Of a DNA stretch of 64,000 bases, positions 53,152 through 62,456 are shown one piece after another. Positions within the stretch are counted from its first letter, which is position 1. The number at the start of each line of letters is the position of its first letter. A program made the position numbers and the translations under genes. Under the pieces are notes generated by a model. It was not told the origin of the DNA and searched no databases. It saw only the letters and a program-made list of their open reading frames with translations. This DNA is from Bog-366 sp963722555 (GTDB taxonomy: Bacteria; Acidobacteriota; Terriglobia; UBA7540), in contig CAVRNQ010000007.1 in the NCBI GenBank assembly GCA_963722555.1, positions 930,001 to 994,000 of the forward strand, written 5' to 3'.

Positions 53152-53418
53152 CGTGGAATGGCCTCCTTTGCGCTAGTTTAAGCACAATCTGGCCCTCTCA
53201 GACTTCAGGTATCTATAGACAGAGCGGAATTGTCATGGTGGCCTTCCGGTGCTCACGAGTATGCACCCTGTTGGTCGCGACAAGTCGAGCGCTTTGGAGA
53301 ACCAGCCAGACAAGCTTCCCTGACAATGAGCGCGTCACGCCTTCAAGCGGAAGGGGAACCCAACTGAGGAGGAGACACTATAGCTACGGCAACAAGGGTT
53401 CCTAGCGGTTGTTCTTGG

Positions 53419-53522
53419 CCTTGCCCAAAAACCCTTCTCCCCAACCCACCATAAGTTCTTGATACGATTGGAGCGCCAGCCCCTCTGCGGGAGTGCCCAG
53501 AAACACCGGTTTTTGGGCAAGG
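53419..53522. repeat. 15-bp perfect inverted repeat
   Basis: CCTTGCCCAAAAACC at 53419-53433 pairs exactly with GGTTTTTGGGCAAGG at 53508-53522, 74 bases apart. It could be a small MITE or a structured RNA; it is not coding. Confidence 0.5.
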
Positions 53523-53564
53523 GAACCCGCAGTTGTAGCCGCCTGTAGCTTGATGAATCGCCAT

Positions 53565-53598
53565 AAGCACGGTTAGGCCGTTATACGACCAAGTGCCG
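53565..53598 (+). repeat. Dispersed repeat, partial copy
   Basis: AAGCACGGTTAGGCCGTTAT followed by ACGACCAAGTGCCG matches the distal half of the repeat at 56196-56278. Confidence 0.45.
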
Positions 53599-53924
53599 CC
53601 CACTTGACGCGAAGCCGACTTTTGATTCCCAATGCGCTGCGCATTTTTAGCACCTCGAAGAACACCGGCACCTTCAAGCATACGTTGGTACATTACGAGG
53701 CTCAATCCGCGCTCCGTCCGGCGTTGAGGAGCTTCACCCCGCACCGCGCTTCCAAGGCTTCCGGCGCCGAATCAAGTTCCCTTCGTAAGGAGGTGCCACA
53801 TCCAGCAAGGAAACTGCTGACCATGGACGTTCCAACGCCAGAATATGGGGAGTATACTGATGGATAGCCACGCCATATCCCGGAATGAAAGTTCCGACAG
53901 CCGCAAGCGAAGAGGAGCCTCGCC

Positions 53925-55790
53925 ATGACCGCTCCAGCGAACGCCGAAACCGAACAAAGAATCTACGACTCTGACTTTCTCAAGCTTCTCGCGAACCCTC
54001 CCTCGCCCGCTGTGCGCCAGTTCACACCCGGATGCAGAACGGTCGCCGTGAACCTATATACCAGGGGACAACTGGCGATTCTGCGGCGGCTATTCTCTAA
54101 ACGGGAAATTGGGCGCTATGAGATCACCCTTGACCTCTCCGATCAGGTACTGACTCTGGAGGTTCCGGATGATTTTGTTACACCCTTGTATCCCTCATTT
54201 GCGGAGTTAGGTCTTGATCCATCAACGTTCGCGCCAGCCGCAGCGTTGGCTCTTAAGGCGAAGCAATTCGACGACGGCCTTTACGCCTGTGTGGAACTGG
54301 CCACCGACGCGGGGATGGCGGACTTTCCGGCGAAGAAGGAGTTGCTCGTAAGGCTGCTTCAGGCTCTCGCTGGGGACAGTGAACGCACCGCTGCAGCCAT
54401 ATTGACTGCGGCTGCAGGGCTTGGTGGCCAGCTATTGCAGGTCTCCACCGAGGTAGCTCACGAAGCTGAGAAGCTCCAACAAGAGTTCCTCGCGGACGAA
54501 CTCCGCTCTAAACCACTCGGGTTCTATACCTGGAGCGGAGACCTCGCGCGGATCTTTCGCCGTGACCGCATGCTCCAGACACAAATCGGAGAGCCGACGG
54601 CTCGGGCGTTCGCAACCGCACTGTCGCGGAATGATGACCTGCTAACCGCCTATGACGCGAACCTATGTCTTACGGAAAGACTGACCAACCCGCTCGCATC
54701 GGATGACCTGCGCGCGCTGGCCGTGGCACTGAAAGAGGCACGCGTTCCCATTTTCCCCACGCAAATGTCGTTGTTTCCACCTTCAAGAGCGCACGAGGCG
54801 GATCTCATCATGAAGCTTTATGGAGACCGGTGGATTCCGGAGGGATTCAATCTTACCGATGAGATGATCAAGCGGATTCGGGCCGGGAACCTCGACCTTA
54901 GACCGACACCGGCCTCCGGCTGGTACGACTATCAAACCTACCCGCTCGAGGCGCTGGTAGCCGCAGACCGTATGCCGGAGGGCAAGCATCTGGCGTTTAA
55001 GAGGTCCTACCAGAAAGAACTAGACGGTCTGGTAAAGGCGCTCTTTGCTTTGACCCGGGAGACGCACGTCAAGCAACTTCCGCTCCCTATGCCCGGCGCA
55101 AGCCCGCCTCGGTTCACTCCCGAGGTCGACCTCTATATCTCACCCGGTTTGACCCTGGAACCATTGGCTACCTACTACTTCCGGCGCGCACGCTCCTATC
55201 GCTTCGTGCGAGAAGTTGTCGAGAAGGCATTTGGCTTTGAGGGACTGGAAGAGATGCGCCGCCTAAGCGCCGCGGGGCCGGTTAACTTGTCCCTCGGTGC
55301 AGAACTCCGTCTGATGGAGGCTCTCTTCCTTGGCGCCTACTTGCAGTCGTGCGCGGAGATAGGAATGACTCCCGAGGAGGACCCCGACCTCGGAAACCCC
55401 ACGGGCCCCAACGCCAGCCGAGCTTTGCTCGGAACTTGGTTGGCCTCTCTCCGCAGGGATCCTGACTTAGGGAGAGACATCCGCATGATGGTCCCCATCT
55501 TCTATGACATCGGTTGCCGCAAGACCAAAGTCTGGGCGGTCCTGGGAGTTGCCACCAAACCCCTGCACGTGTCGTACGCCACTCCTCCCAAGGTCAAAGA
55601 AATCAAAGGGTCCCACGGCAAGTGCATCGACCTCCGGAAGGTTGCGGTAAAGTTTGGGAGTGAATCGCACCAAATCGCCTACTTCGCCACCGCCGAGGTC
55701 TATGTAACGCGTGTCCTCGACCGCACTGAGTTTCGCCAACACTGTGACCGATACAAGACCTATAGGGAGATCGTGAGCAATCTCAGCTAG
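53925..55790 (+). CDS. Large protein of unknown function
   Basis: A 621-residue protein I do not recognise. No signal peptide and no membrane segment is seen. The region near residues 125-200 is Ala/Leu-rich and helical (RTAAAILTAAAGLGGQLLQV). The C-terminal 200 residues are mixed alpha/beta with RRARSYRFVREVVEKAFGFE and KTKVWAVLGVATKPLHVSYA. No catalytic motif stands out. AGAGGAG lies 8 bases before ATG 53925, and the base composition is that of a real gene. It is flanked by non-coding DNA with repeats on both sides, as in a mobile or accessory gene cassette. Confidence 0.75.
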   Translation: MTAPANAETEQRIYDSDFLKLLANPPSPAVRQFTPGCRTVAVNLYTRGQLAILRRLFSKREIGRYEITLDLSDQVLTLEVPDDFVTPLYPSFAELGLDPSTFAPAAALALKAKQFDDGLYACVELATDAGMADFPAKKELLVRLLQALAGDSERTAAAILTAAAGLGGQLLQVSTEVAHEAEKLQQEFLADELRSKPLGFYTWSGDLARIFRRDRMLQTQIGEPTARAFATALSRNDDLLTAYDANLCLTERLTNPLASDDLRALAVALKEARVPIFPTQMSLFPPSRAHEADLIMKLYGDRWIPEGFNLTDEMIKRIRAGNLDLRPTPASGWYDYQTYPLEALVAADRMPEGKHLAFKRSYQKELDGLVKALFALTRETHVKQLPLPMPGASPPRFTPEVDLYISPGLTLEPLATYYFRRARSYRFVREVVEKAFGFEGLEEMRRLSAAGPVNLSLGAELRLMEALFLGAYLQSCAEIGMTPEEDPDLGNPTGPNASRALLGTWLASLRRDPDLGRDIRMMVPIFYDIGCRKTKVWAVLGVATKPLHVSYATPPKVKEIKGSHGKCIDLRKVAVKFGSESHQIAYFATAEVYVTRVLDRTEFRQHCDRYKTYREIVSNLS

Positions 55791-56468
55791 CTTCGTTCAC
55801 GGTGAGCCGTAACGACACTCTCGGGCAATGGCAGCTACGTCCGCGGCCTCCCATTCCCAGCACCTCCTGCGGCGCATGAATTTGCCACCGCAAGGTCGCT
55901 ATCCGCCATTGGCTCTCCGGTTTCTTACGTCTGCCTCCGATGCGATTCGGTTCCGCATCTGTGCAGTTGAAGAATCGACTGACCCCCTGACCCAAGGGAG
56001 CACAGCCCTTCTCACCAGCCAAGCCGGATTGCTCCTGGGAAACGCCCTTTGCGGACACCAAAGGGGTGCGTCCTGCATAGCTGTTGGGAAATCCCCTTCC
56101 CACAACTCATATTGGATCAGGGTCAGGCCACAGTGCCCAGAGTTTCAGCGAAGGCAGCTTGACCGCGAATCACAACCCCTCCACTTTGCCGTATCGTCGG
56201 CTTACCGTTCTTGTGACCTGGAGTTTGGCGACGAGCCAAAAGCACGGTTAGGCCGTAAGACCAAGTCGGCAGGCTTTGGCCTGAGAACGCGTTCCTAAAC
56301 CCTTGGCGACTATCGTGGAGCTATTTCCTAGAACGCCGTGGGGACCGCGAGGTCGGTGATCGACATGTTTAAGATGCCGACTGCACGGACAAGTGAAATG
56401 GGATGGGTGGAAACAACCGCCATTTTTGGCTTTTACCCCTTCCAGCAAGGCCCGGCCGAATAGAGTTC
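55791..56468. other. Intergenic region with dispersed repeat
   Basis: 678 bp between the unknown gene and the serine hydrolase, convergent. No ORF with gene-like features. Holds the repeat at 56196-56278. Confidence 0.4.
56196..56278 (+). repeat. Dispersed ~83-bp repeat, copy A
   Basis: An 83-base block beginning GTCGGCTTACCGTTCTTGTG and ending GGCAGGCTTTG. It matches 63144-63227 over its whole length with few substitutions and one 3-base gap; its second half also matches 53565-53598. Confidence 0.65.
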
Positions 56469-58277
56469 CTACTCGATCCGCTTTCCGTGTTGGTTAAGGC
56501 CGTTTTGGTGCAGGGTCAGTTCCGTCGCCCGGCCCTGGCCGTCGGTTACAAAAGTAATCTGGGCGTTGACAACCTTAAAGAAGAAATCGCGATCGCTCTC
56601 GGGGAACACCTCGAACTTAGGCTGCCCGGTTGCCTGCACGAAAAGATGGTCGCCTTCGCGCGTTACCGTGAGAATGAACGTCGGGGTCAACCCGTAGCTT
56701 CCGACATACCCGTCGAACAACTTCGGATTGATGGGAACCTCCTTGTGCTCTCTAGGCAGCGGCGCCTCGCCTTCCACCCGCTTCGCATGATGATCCTGGC
56801 CGCCCTGGTGCAGGATCAGTTCGGTTGCGCGGCCCTGGCTGTCGGGTACGAAAGTGATCTGCGCATCGACGACCTTCAGAAAATAATCGCGGTCGCTCTC
56901 TGGAAATATCTCCACTTTCGATTGGCCGGTTGCTTGCGTGACGAGGTGATCGCCTTCCTGTGTAACCGTCAAGATGAAATTCGGAGCAAGTTGGTAGCGG
57001 CCCACGTAGCCCCGGAAAATGCCCGGGTCCACCTTGACCTGAGTGCGTTCCGTCGGCTGGTAATCCGCCCACCCATATTCATGGGCGATGGCAAAAAGTA
57101 TCTCCGTATTCAGCGCACCGCCCATATCGGAGTTGGTCATGATAACCGCCCCCTGCCCGGTGTGCGCGTATGCAACGAGCATGCATTGGAAGCCCTCATT
57201 CCCGCCGCCGTGGCTGAATCGCAAGGTCTTGCCCGCGCCGTCAAGGAAAAGACCCAGACCGTCGTTCTCGATCTGCCGGGTGAGCATCTGCTCAGCCATC
57301 CCTTTCGAGATGACGCTGTGCGACTTGCCTGCGAGCGCGTCCTGAATGCCGATGGCGAAGCGAGCCAGGTCCCCCGGCGTGGTCCACAGACCGGCGGCCG
57401 CCAGCTCCGGGTAGGTGTGATATTTGCCTTCCACCGGCTTGCCATCGGCTTGGTAGGCGGTGGCGGCAAACGGCTGCCAGTCGTTCCGCAGCGGCTGTGA
57501 GTAGGCGCTGTCTTTCATGTCTAATTTGCTGAGGACTGCCCGCTGCATCATCTCAGGAAAAGGCTCGCCGACCACGTCGATCAACATTTGTTGCATCACC
57601 GTGTAGCCGCCGCCAGCGTAGCGCCACTTTGTGCCGGGAACCGTGTCAACGCGAATGGGCTCAGTGTTCGCCGGCTTCTCGCCGTTCAGCACCTGCACGA
57701 GGGTAGGTACGGGCTTGCCCGCTTCATAGCCTGGAAAGCCGTGCACCGTAAAGCCGGCGCTATGACTCAGAATACGTCGCAGGGTGGCCTTCTGCTCGCG
57801 AGTGAAATCGTTGTCCGGCACCTTCCACGATTTCAGGTAATCGTTGACGTTGCGGTCGAGGTCGATCTTGCCTTCTTCCACGAAATGAAGCGCGGCGGCA
57901 GCGGCGACGGACTTGCCAATGGACGCGGCCTGGAAACGGGTGTCCGGTGTGACCGGCCATTTGGCTGCGATGTCCGCAAACCCATAACCGCGCACCCAAT
58001 CGATGCGACCCTGATCGATAACCGCGATGCTGACCCCCGGCACCTTGTAGAACGTCATGCGATCAACGAGCTTCATACCTGGAAGCGGCTCCCCTTTGAC
58101 GAGCACCTGCGGCAGCAGCCCGTTCTCAACCTGGGCGATGCGATCCTCGACGCTCGATGCGCTTCCCGGAACCGTCGCCTGCACCACGGGAGAAGACGCA
58201 GGGTTACCCCTGTGCAGTGGCCCCCAAACCATCGCAGTCGCGAGGACCAACGCGACAAGCAGAAGTGTTTTTCCCAT
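56469..58277 (-). CDS. Exported CubicO/class C beta-lactamase-like serine hydrolase with two C-terminal DUF3471-like repeats
   Basis: A 602-residue exported protein. Signal peptide TLLLVALVLATAMVWG. The serine hydrolase domain (about 50-400) has AASIGKSVA (Ser-x-x-Lys), KWRYAGGGYTV (Tyr of the YxN position, with Gly in place of Asn) and FSHGGGNEGF (HGG for KTG). Two ~85-residue DUF3471-like units follow (FRGYVGRYQLAPNFILTVT and FDGYVGSYGLTPTFILTVT), near-copies of each other. Such proteins are esterases or D-aminopeptidases more often than beta-lactamases. AAGGAG lies 5 bases before ATG 58277. Confidence 0.88.
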   Translation of the reverse strand: MGKTLLLVALVLATAMVWGPLHRGNPASSPVVQATVPGSASSVEDRIAQVENGLLPQVLVKGEPLPGMKLVDRMTFYKVPGVSIAVIDQGRIDWVRGYGFADIAAKWPVTPDTRFQAASIGKSVAAAAALHFVEEGKIDLDRNVNDYLKSWKVPDNDFTREQKATLRRILSHSAGFTVHGFPGYEAGKPVPTLVQVLNGEKPANTEPIRVDTVPGTKWRYAGGGYTVMQQMLIDVVGEPFPEMMQRAVLSKLDMKDSAYSQPLRNDWQPFAATAYQADGKPVEGKYHTYPELAAAGLWTTPGDLARFAIGIQDALAGKSHSVISKGMAEQMLTRQIENDGLGLFLDGAGKTLRFSHGGGNEGFQCMLVAYAHTGQGAVIMTNSDMGGALNTEILFAIAHEYGWADYQPTERTQVKVDPGIFRGYVGRYQLAPNFILTVTQEGDHLVTQATGQSKVEIFPESDRDYFLKVVDAQITFVPDSQGRATELILHQGGQDHHAKRVEGEAPLPREHKEVPINPKLFDGYVGSYGLTPTFILTVTREGDHLFVQATGQPKFEVFPESDRDFFFKVVNAQITFVTDGQGRATELTLHQNGLNQHGKRIE

Positions 58278-58803
58278 CGTACTCCTTCGGCGCTGAGGCG
58301 AGCATAGCGAGGAGCAGCAGTCAGTGCCGCCCTGACCATGGGCATTCTCTCATGCCCAGCGCCCCAGCGGCAACCGTACTTCGTCAATCTGGATGGGGCA
58401 CGCCGCTCCCCTCGAAATCCCGGTCGAGAAGGTCTGTGGTGGCATACCACTGGCTGGACAGATCGCGAGTAACGCCGTCGGGTCGAGTGAAGTCGCTCAG
58501 CTCGTGGATCGTCGCGCGCTCGGAAAGTATCGCCATGTCGGGTCTCAGATCCAGCGCGCAGCCACATGCATGTATAGTCGCGTGACCGGAGATGTAACCT
58601 TCACGGTCCCGAAACGGGGTTCGGGCCCTCGAAGGGGACTTCCGGGCAGTCAGGGGTTGCACTTCTACAACGAGGGAATTATCGCGCAGGTCGTTCTTCG
58701 CAATCCTAAAGATTCGGCTCGAAATTCCCGATAAAATAGCCTGGGCACGTTTGATAGGGCCTCGAAGACAACGCAACGCCCGACAATCGCCACTGGAGGA
58801 ACT
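58278..58803. other. Intergenic region, no gene seen
   Basis: 526 bp between divergent genes. No convincing ORF. It ends in the GGAGG ribosome-binding site of the next gene. Promoters for both neighbours must lie here, but none stands out. Confidence 0.35.
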
Positions 58804-59556
58804 GTGCAGGTCTTTGATCATATCGACCCCCGAAAGCTCGAGCGGCGCGACGCGGAGCTGTGGATAATGGCTATCACCATGATCGGCATCCTAGCCGGGG
58901 GGATGGCCTTGCTCATGTACTTCTCTTCCCTCTGGAATCCTGTGCTCCCCAAGGGGGTATCGCTGCGAGAAATTATCTTCAGTTTTTGTGTTCTGTCTCT
59001 GCTTCTCGTCGCATATCTCGTCGAAAGGCAGTTGACTGTGCGTCACCTGCGCAAGCAGCTCCGGGAAGAACGGACGCGAACGGCAAGGCTGCTCGGCCAG
59101 GCGAGCGCCGACCTACTCGAAACCTTACCAGACCTCGAGCAGTTTCGGGCCCGATTGAAGCTCGAGTTTTCCAGTGCGGAGACCTTCCAGCAGCCGCTCT
59201 CACTGGTGCTAACTGTTCTCAGACCTTCACGGCAGGTGCTCGAGTCCGGCGAGACTTCGACGGTGATTGCGGACGCGGTCAAGGCCACGGTCCGAATGCT
59301 CCGTGGCGAGGACATGGTCTATCTGCTCGCTCAGGGAGTGTTCGGGATCCTACTGCCCGGGATACTCGAGGAAGACGCCGACCGCGTGGCGGAGCGTCTG
59401 CGCGAACGATTGCTTGATGCTTCTGGTGCCAACAACCGCTTCGCGTTTAACGCGCATGTGATCAACTATCCTCGGCATGTTGCTTCAATCAGCGAAATCG
59501 ATGACTTCATCGAGTCCTGCGGCGCCGAGGCCGGCCCCGAAAAGTACCCAGTCTGA
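58804..59556 (+). CDS. Membrane protein with degenerate GGDEF domain
   Basis: A 250-residue protein. Two membrane helices (WIMAITMIGILAGGMALLMY; IIFSFCVLSLLLVAYLVE), a coiled coil (LRKQLREERTRTARLL), then a GGDEF-like fold (about 115-240). The motif segment reads RGEDMVYLLAQGVFGILLPG, so AQGVF stands where active cyclases have GGDEF. Cyclic-di-GMP synthesis is therefore unlikely; a binding or scaffolding role is more probable. The preceding metal-binding Asp region is also not obvious. GTG 58804 has GGAGG 5 bases upstream. Confidence 0.8.
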   Translation: MQVFDHIDPRKLERRDAELWIMAITMIGILAGGMALLMYFSSLWNPVLPKGVSLREIIFSFCVLSLLLVAYLVERQLTVRHLRKQLREERTRTARLLGQASADLLETLPDLEQFRARLKLEFSSAETFQQPLSLVLTVLRPSRQVLESGETSTVIADAVKATVRMLRGEDMVYLLAQGVFGILLPGILEEDADRVAERLRERLLDASGANNRFAFNAHVINYPRHVASISEIDDFIESCGAEAGPEKYPV

Positions 59557-60002
59557 AACGCGGGCGCTGTAGAAATGGCGCTGTCGCAGCACTGGGAGGT
59601 TTTAGCTCATGTAAGTACGCCGCTGACATCCCAGCGCCAGCGGCTGCGCCCAACAGCCCCTATCGCAAGTGCCCCCGCCCAAAATGACCAGGTAGTGGGG
59701 CGTTTTTCCTCTGCTGTCCAAACCCATTTGTTCGAGTAGGCCGTCAAATTGCTTGCTTCCGGGAGAGGGGCTGATAGAATCGGCCGGACGAACCGTAGAC
59801 GCACGAATCAGGTCCGCGCTCGGTCTTCCGACCTTTTGCCGACATTTTGCCGAGTTGACAACGTATCGTGGTCGCGTTAGTGTTCGCGCAAGTGCTGCGA
59901 GGGCGCATCGTACTCTGTCAACGGACGGCCCGTCTGAGACCGATTTTTCCCCGAAAAACGATCCGCAACCTGAGTCCATTTCTGCGTTGAGGAGATCCCA
60001 CA
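59557..60002. other. Intergenic region, no gene seen
   Basis: 446 bp before the GTPase gene. Short frames on both strands lack gene-like features. A GAGGAG at 59990-59995 precedes ATG 60003. No clear promoter. Confidence 0.35.
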
Positions 60003-61094
60003 ATGGCGACAGCAATCCCCAACATGGAGCTTGCGAACTTGGTCACGCAAAAACTGAAAGAAGTGACCGAGGAGCGAGGTTGCGTGACCATTCTAGTGGC
60101 TGGGCGGACGGGCGTTGGCAAGAGCACACTGATCAATGAGGTTTTCCAAGGACAGTTCGCTAAGACTGGGCAGGGAAGACCAGTAACGAAGGACACTCGA
60201 GAGATTACTAAGGAGGGCGTTCCGCTGTCCATCATTGACACGCGCGGCATGGAGATGGCTGACTTCAATACGACTCTCCGCGAATTGGAGACAAGGATAA
60301 AAGAGCGCAACAACTTATCTGACCCGAAACTGCACATCCACGTTGCGTGGGTCTGCATAATGGAGGACTCGCGCCGAGTGGAGCAGGCAGAGTCCGATTT
60401 GGTCAAAGTTCTCGCGAAGCACTTCCCTGTGGCTGTGGTCATCACCAAATCGCGTTCAGATGACGGCTTCAAGGCAGAAGTGCAGCGGCTGCTGCCGGAT
60501 GCCAAGAACGTGGTCCGCGTCCGAGCCCTCCCGGAACACTTTGATGATGGACATTCCTTGGAACCGATGGGCTTGGTCGAGTTGGTTCAACTCACGAATG
60601 AACTTGTCCCGGAGGGGCAAAGAAATGCCTTGGCAGCGGCCCAAAAGGTTGATATCGGAAGCAAAGTGGCTCGCGCACATGTGGCCTTAGGTACGGCTGC
60701 AACGCTAGCGGCCGGCGTGGGTGTAGCGCCCATTCCCTTTTCAGACGCGGCCTTGTTGGTACCGATACAAATCGGTGCGTTAGCCAAGATTACCTCCGTT
60801 TTTGGGCTTCCGCTCTCAACAGGGTTCTTAACCACCCTGGTTAGCGGGGCTGCAGGATGCACGGGGGCAACGTTCGTTGGCCGGGCGCTCGTTGCCAATG
60901 CCCTTAAGCTTATCCCCGGCGCTGGCTCGATCGCTGGCGGTGCCATATCTGCCGTGACGGCGGCAATGTTAACAATGGCGCTCGGCGAAGCGTACATCGC
61001 CGTGCTCGCCCGCCTGTGTAAGGAGAAACCTGTCGGTGAGATCACCGAGACGGAAATCGCCGAGGCGTTCAAGCGTCAATTGAAAGCCGTGTAG
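60003..61094 (+). CDS. P-loop GTPase with hydrophobic DUF697/YcjF-like C-terminus
   Basis: A 363-residue protein. The Era/dynamin-like GTPase domain (about 25-180) shows G1 GRTGVGKST (34-42), a switch Thr region, G3 DTRG (79-82, with Arg in place of the usual Pro) and G4 ITKS (147-150). The C-terminal half (about 217-345) is hydrophobic with Gly/Ala-rich helices (ALGTAATLAAGVGVAPIPFS; AALLVPIQIGALAKITSVFG), as in DUF697 proteins that bind membranes. GAGGAG precedes ATG 60003. The following gene in the same direction encodes a deoxyribosyltransferase/TIR-like protein 126 bases on. A membrane-acting GTPase paired with such a domain resembles defence modules, but this is inference. Confidence 0.82.
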   Translation: MATAIPNMELANLVTQKLKEVTEERGCVTILVAGRTGVGKSTLINEVFQGQFAKTGQGRPVTKDTREITKEGVPLSIIDTRGMEMADFNTTLRELETRIKERNNLSDPKLHIHVAWVCIMEDSRRVEQAESDLVKVLAKHFPVAVVITKSRSDDGFKAEVQRLLPDAKNVVRVRALPEHFDDGHSLEPMGLVELVQLTNELVPEGQRNALAAAQKVDIGSKVARAHVALGTAATLAAGVGVAPIPFSDAALLVPIQIGALAKITSVFGLPLSTGFLTTLVSGAAGCTGATFVGRALVANALKLIPGAGSIAGGAISAVTAAMLTMALGEAYIAVLARLCKEKPVGEITETEIAEAFKRQLKAV

Positions 61095-61220
61095 GCTTTT
61101 AGCGGCCACGGTTTTCGGCCGACTGGCGGTCGCCGTGGGGATGCCAGTTGTACGGCACGCCCCGCAGAGAACATTTGGTCGCAGGCCACAGCTGTCGTGT
61201 GAGCGGGAAGGACTGAGGAA

Positions 61221-62357
61221 TTGTACGAGGACCTTGAGCCGCTAGCCAATGTAAAGATAGTCAAAGCTGTCGAAATGCTTTCCAAGGAGGCCGCTGAACG
61301 TAGGTCGAAGATTACGATGGAATTCACGCGCCGCGGCCTCTCCCGGAGTGGTCCATTCGAGAAAGCTAAGCTCGATTCGCAGCTTCAGATGGCCGAGCAG
61401 TCCTGTCAGGAGGCTTGCCGTATTTGGGCAGAGTTGATTCTGGCTCGTGACCGCACATTGACAGAAGCAGCTGTGAGTTTCATTGCGGGTAAGGTGCAGG
61501 CGAGGGCCGACGGATTCAGGGCGAGCATTCGGGGCTCGTTGGAGCGTGAGCGCGGGATCGCTTGGTCCCATCTCAGTCAGGAAGCTGACAGACGGATCCA
61601 AGGTATTGTCGGAAATATCGGCAGGGATCTCGAAATTCGCCGGCGTGAGCAAGTATTATCTCCCGCTGGACAGGCAGTGAAGGACGTGAGCGAAGAGGTG
61701 TTCGTTATCATGGCTTCGAACGAAGACCTCAAATCATTATATCGTGAGAGCATCGAGGTCGCGATTGAAGACAACGCCCTTAGGCCTTACCTAATGGTAG
61801 TCAGCGAGCCGGAGGGCGAGATCACAGACGAAATCCTGGACCGGATTGAATCGGCTCGGCTTCTCGTCGCGGATATGACATATGAAAGGCCGAACTGCTA
61901 TTACGAGGTCGGCCATGCACACGCCAAAGGCAAAAAGGTAATATTCTCCGCCCGAGCGGACCCACGACGAGCAAAACGCCAACCGAGCGATCCGAAGATT
62001 CATTTCGATCTAGACAGCCACAAGTTCTCATTCTGGCAGGCAGGCGAATGGACCGCCCTGCGGGTCGAACTTCGTCAGAGAATCGCCCAGTCGCTAAGAA
62101 CACTGTCGGTCGGCGGAACCCCCGCTTCACGCCGCAGCGAGTTCGGTGAAGATGAAATACTCAATTACATGCGCCAAGCCCAGTCAACCGTCGCCGGTAA
62201 GGTGATCTTTCATGAGCGGGCAGTTGCTCAAGAACTGGGCTGGCCGCTTGAGGACGTTGAGTTCGTTCTAGCACGCTTGATCCAGAAGGGCGAAATAGGA
62301 GCCTATAAAGGCGGCTATAGTCTCAGAGGTCAGGCCCTGAGCCAGTCAAAATCCTAA
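61221..62357 (+). CDS. Protein with nucleoside 2-deoxyribosyltransferase/TIR-like domain and winged-helix end
   Basis: A 378-residue protein in three parts. Residues 1-150 are helical and charged, likely coiled coil. Residues ~157-290 match the deoxyribosyltransferase-like fold: EEVFVIMASNEDLKSLYRES, ILDRIESARLLVADMT and NCYYEVGHAHAKGKKVIF. These carry D218 and E229, the positions expected for a glycoside-cleaving active site. Residues 308-370 look like a winged helix (IFHERAVAQELGWPLEDVEF). The fold is related to TIR and Sir2-type NAD-cleaving domains used in immunity. The start is TTG 61221, AAGGA 9 bases upstream. It lies 126 bases after the GTPase gene and is likely cotranscribed. Confidence 0.75.
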   Translation: MYEDLEPLANVKIVKAVEMLSKEAAERRSKITMEFTRRGLSRSGPFEKAKLDSQLQMAEQSCQEACRIWAELILARDRTLTEAAVSFIAGKVQARADGFRASIRGSLERERGIAWSHLSQEADRRIQGIVGNIGRDLEIRRREQVLSPAGQAVKDVSEEVFVIMASNEDLKSLYRESIEVAIEDNALRPYLMVVSEPEGEITDEILDRIESARLLVADMTYERPNCYYEVGHAHAKGKKVIFSARADPRRAKRQPSDPKIHFDLDSHKFSFWQAGEWTALRVELRQRIAQSLRTLSVGGTPASRRSEFGEDEILNYMRQAQSTVAGKVIFHERAVAQELGWPLEDVEFVLARLIQKGEIGAYKGGYSLRGQALSQSKS

Positions 62358-62456
62358 TTTCACGGGCGGCCAGCCAAGACAACGTCGTATTGGCGTTCCA
62401 CGCACAATGCAAATGGAGCGAAGGGCTGCAGAGTTTCTGTACAGAGAAACTGTGGG

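Larger units (their letters stand above)
53152..53924. other. Intergenic region with inverted repeat and short dispersed repeat
   Basis: 773 bp without a supportable gene. It contains the inverted repeat 53419-53522 and one partial copy (53565-53598) of the dispersed repeat also found at 56196 and 63144. The AGAGGAG before ATG 53925 is the ribosome-binding site of the next gene. Confidence 0.45.

Noticed and set aside
56196..56278. Integron attC site (GTTAGGC core)
   Set aside because: The second copy at 63144 has GTTATGT, and I could not find the matching inverted core at the other end, so the attC pattern fails.
58393..58734. 113-codon frame upstream of the GGDEF-like gene
   Set aside because: Composition and lack of a ribosome-binding site argue against coding.
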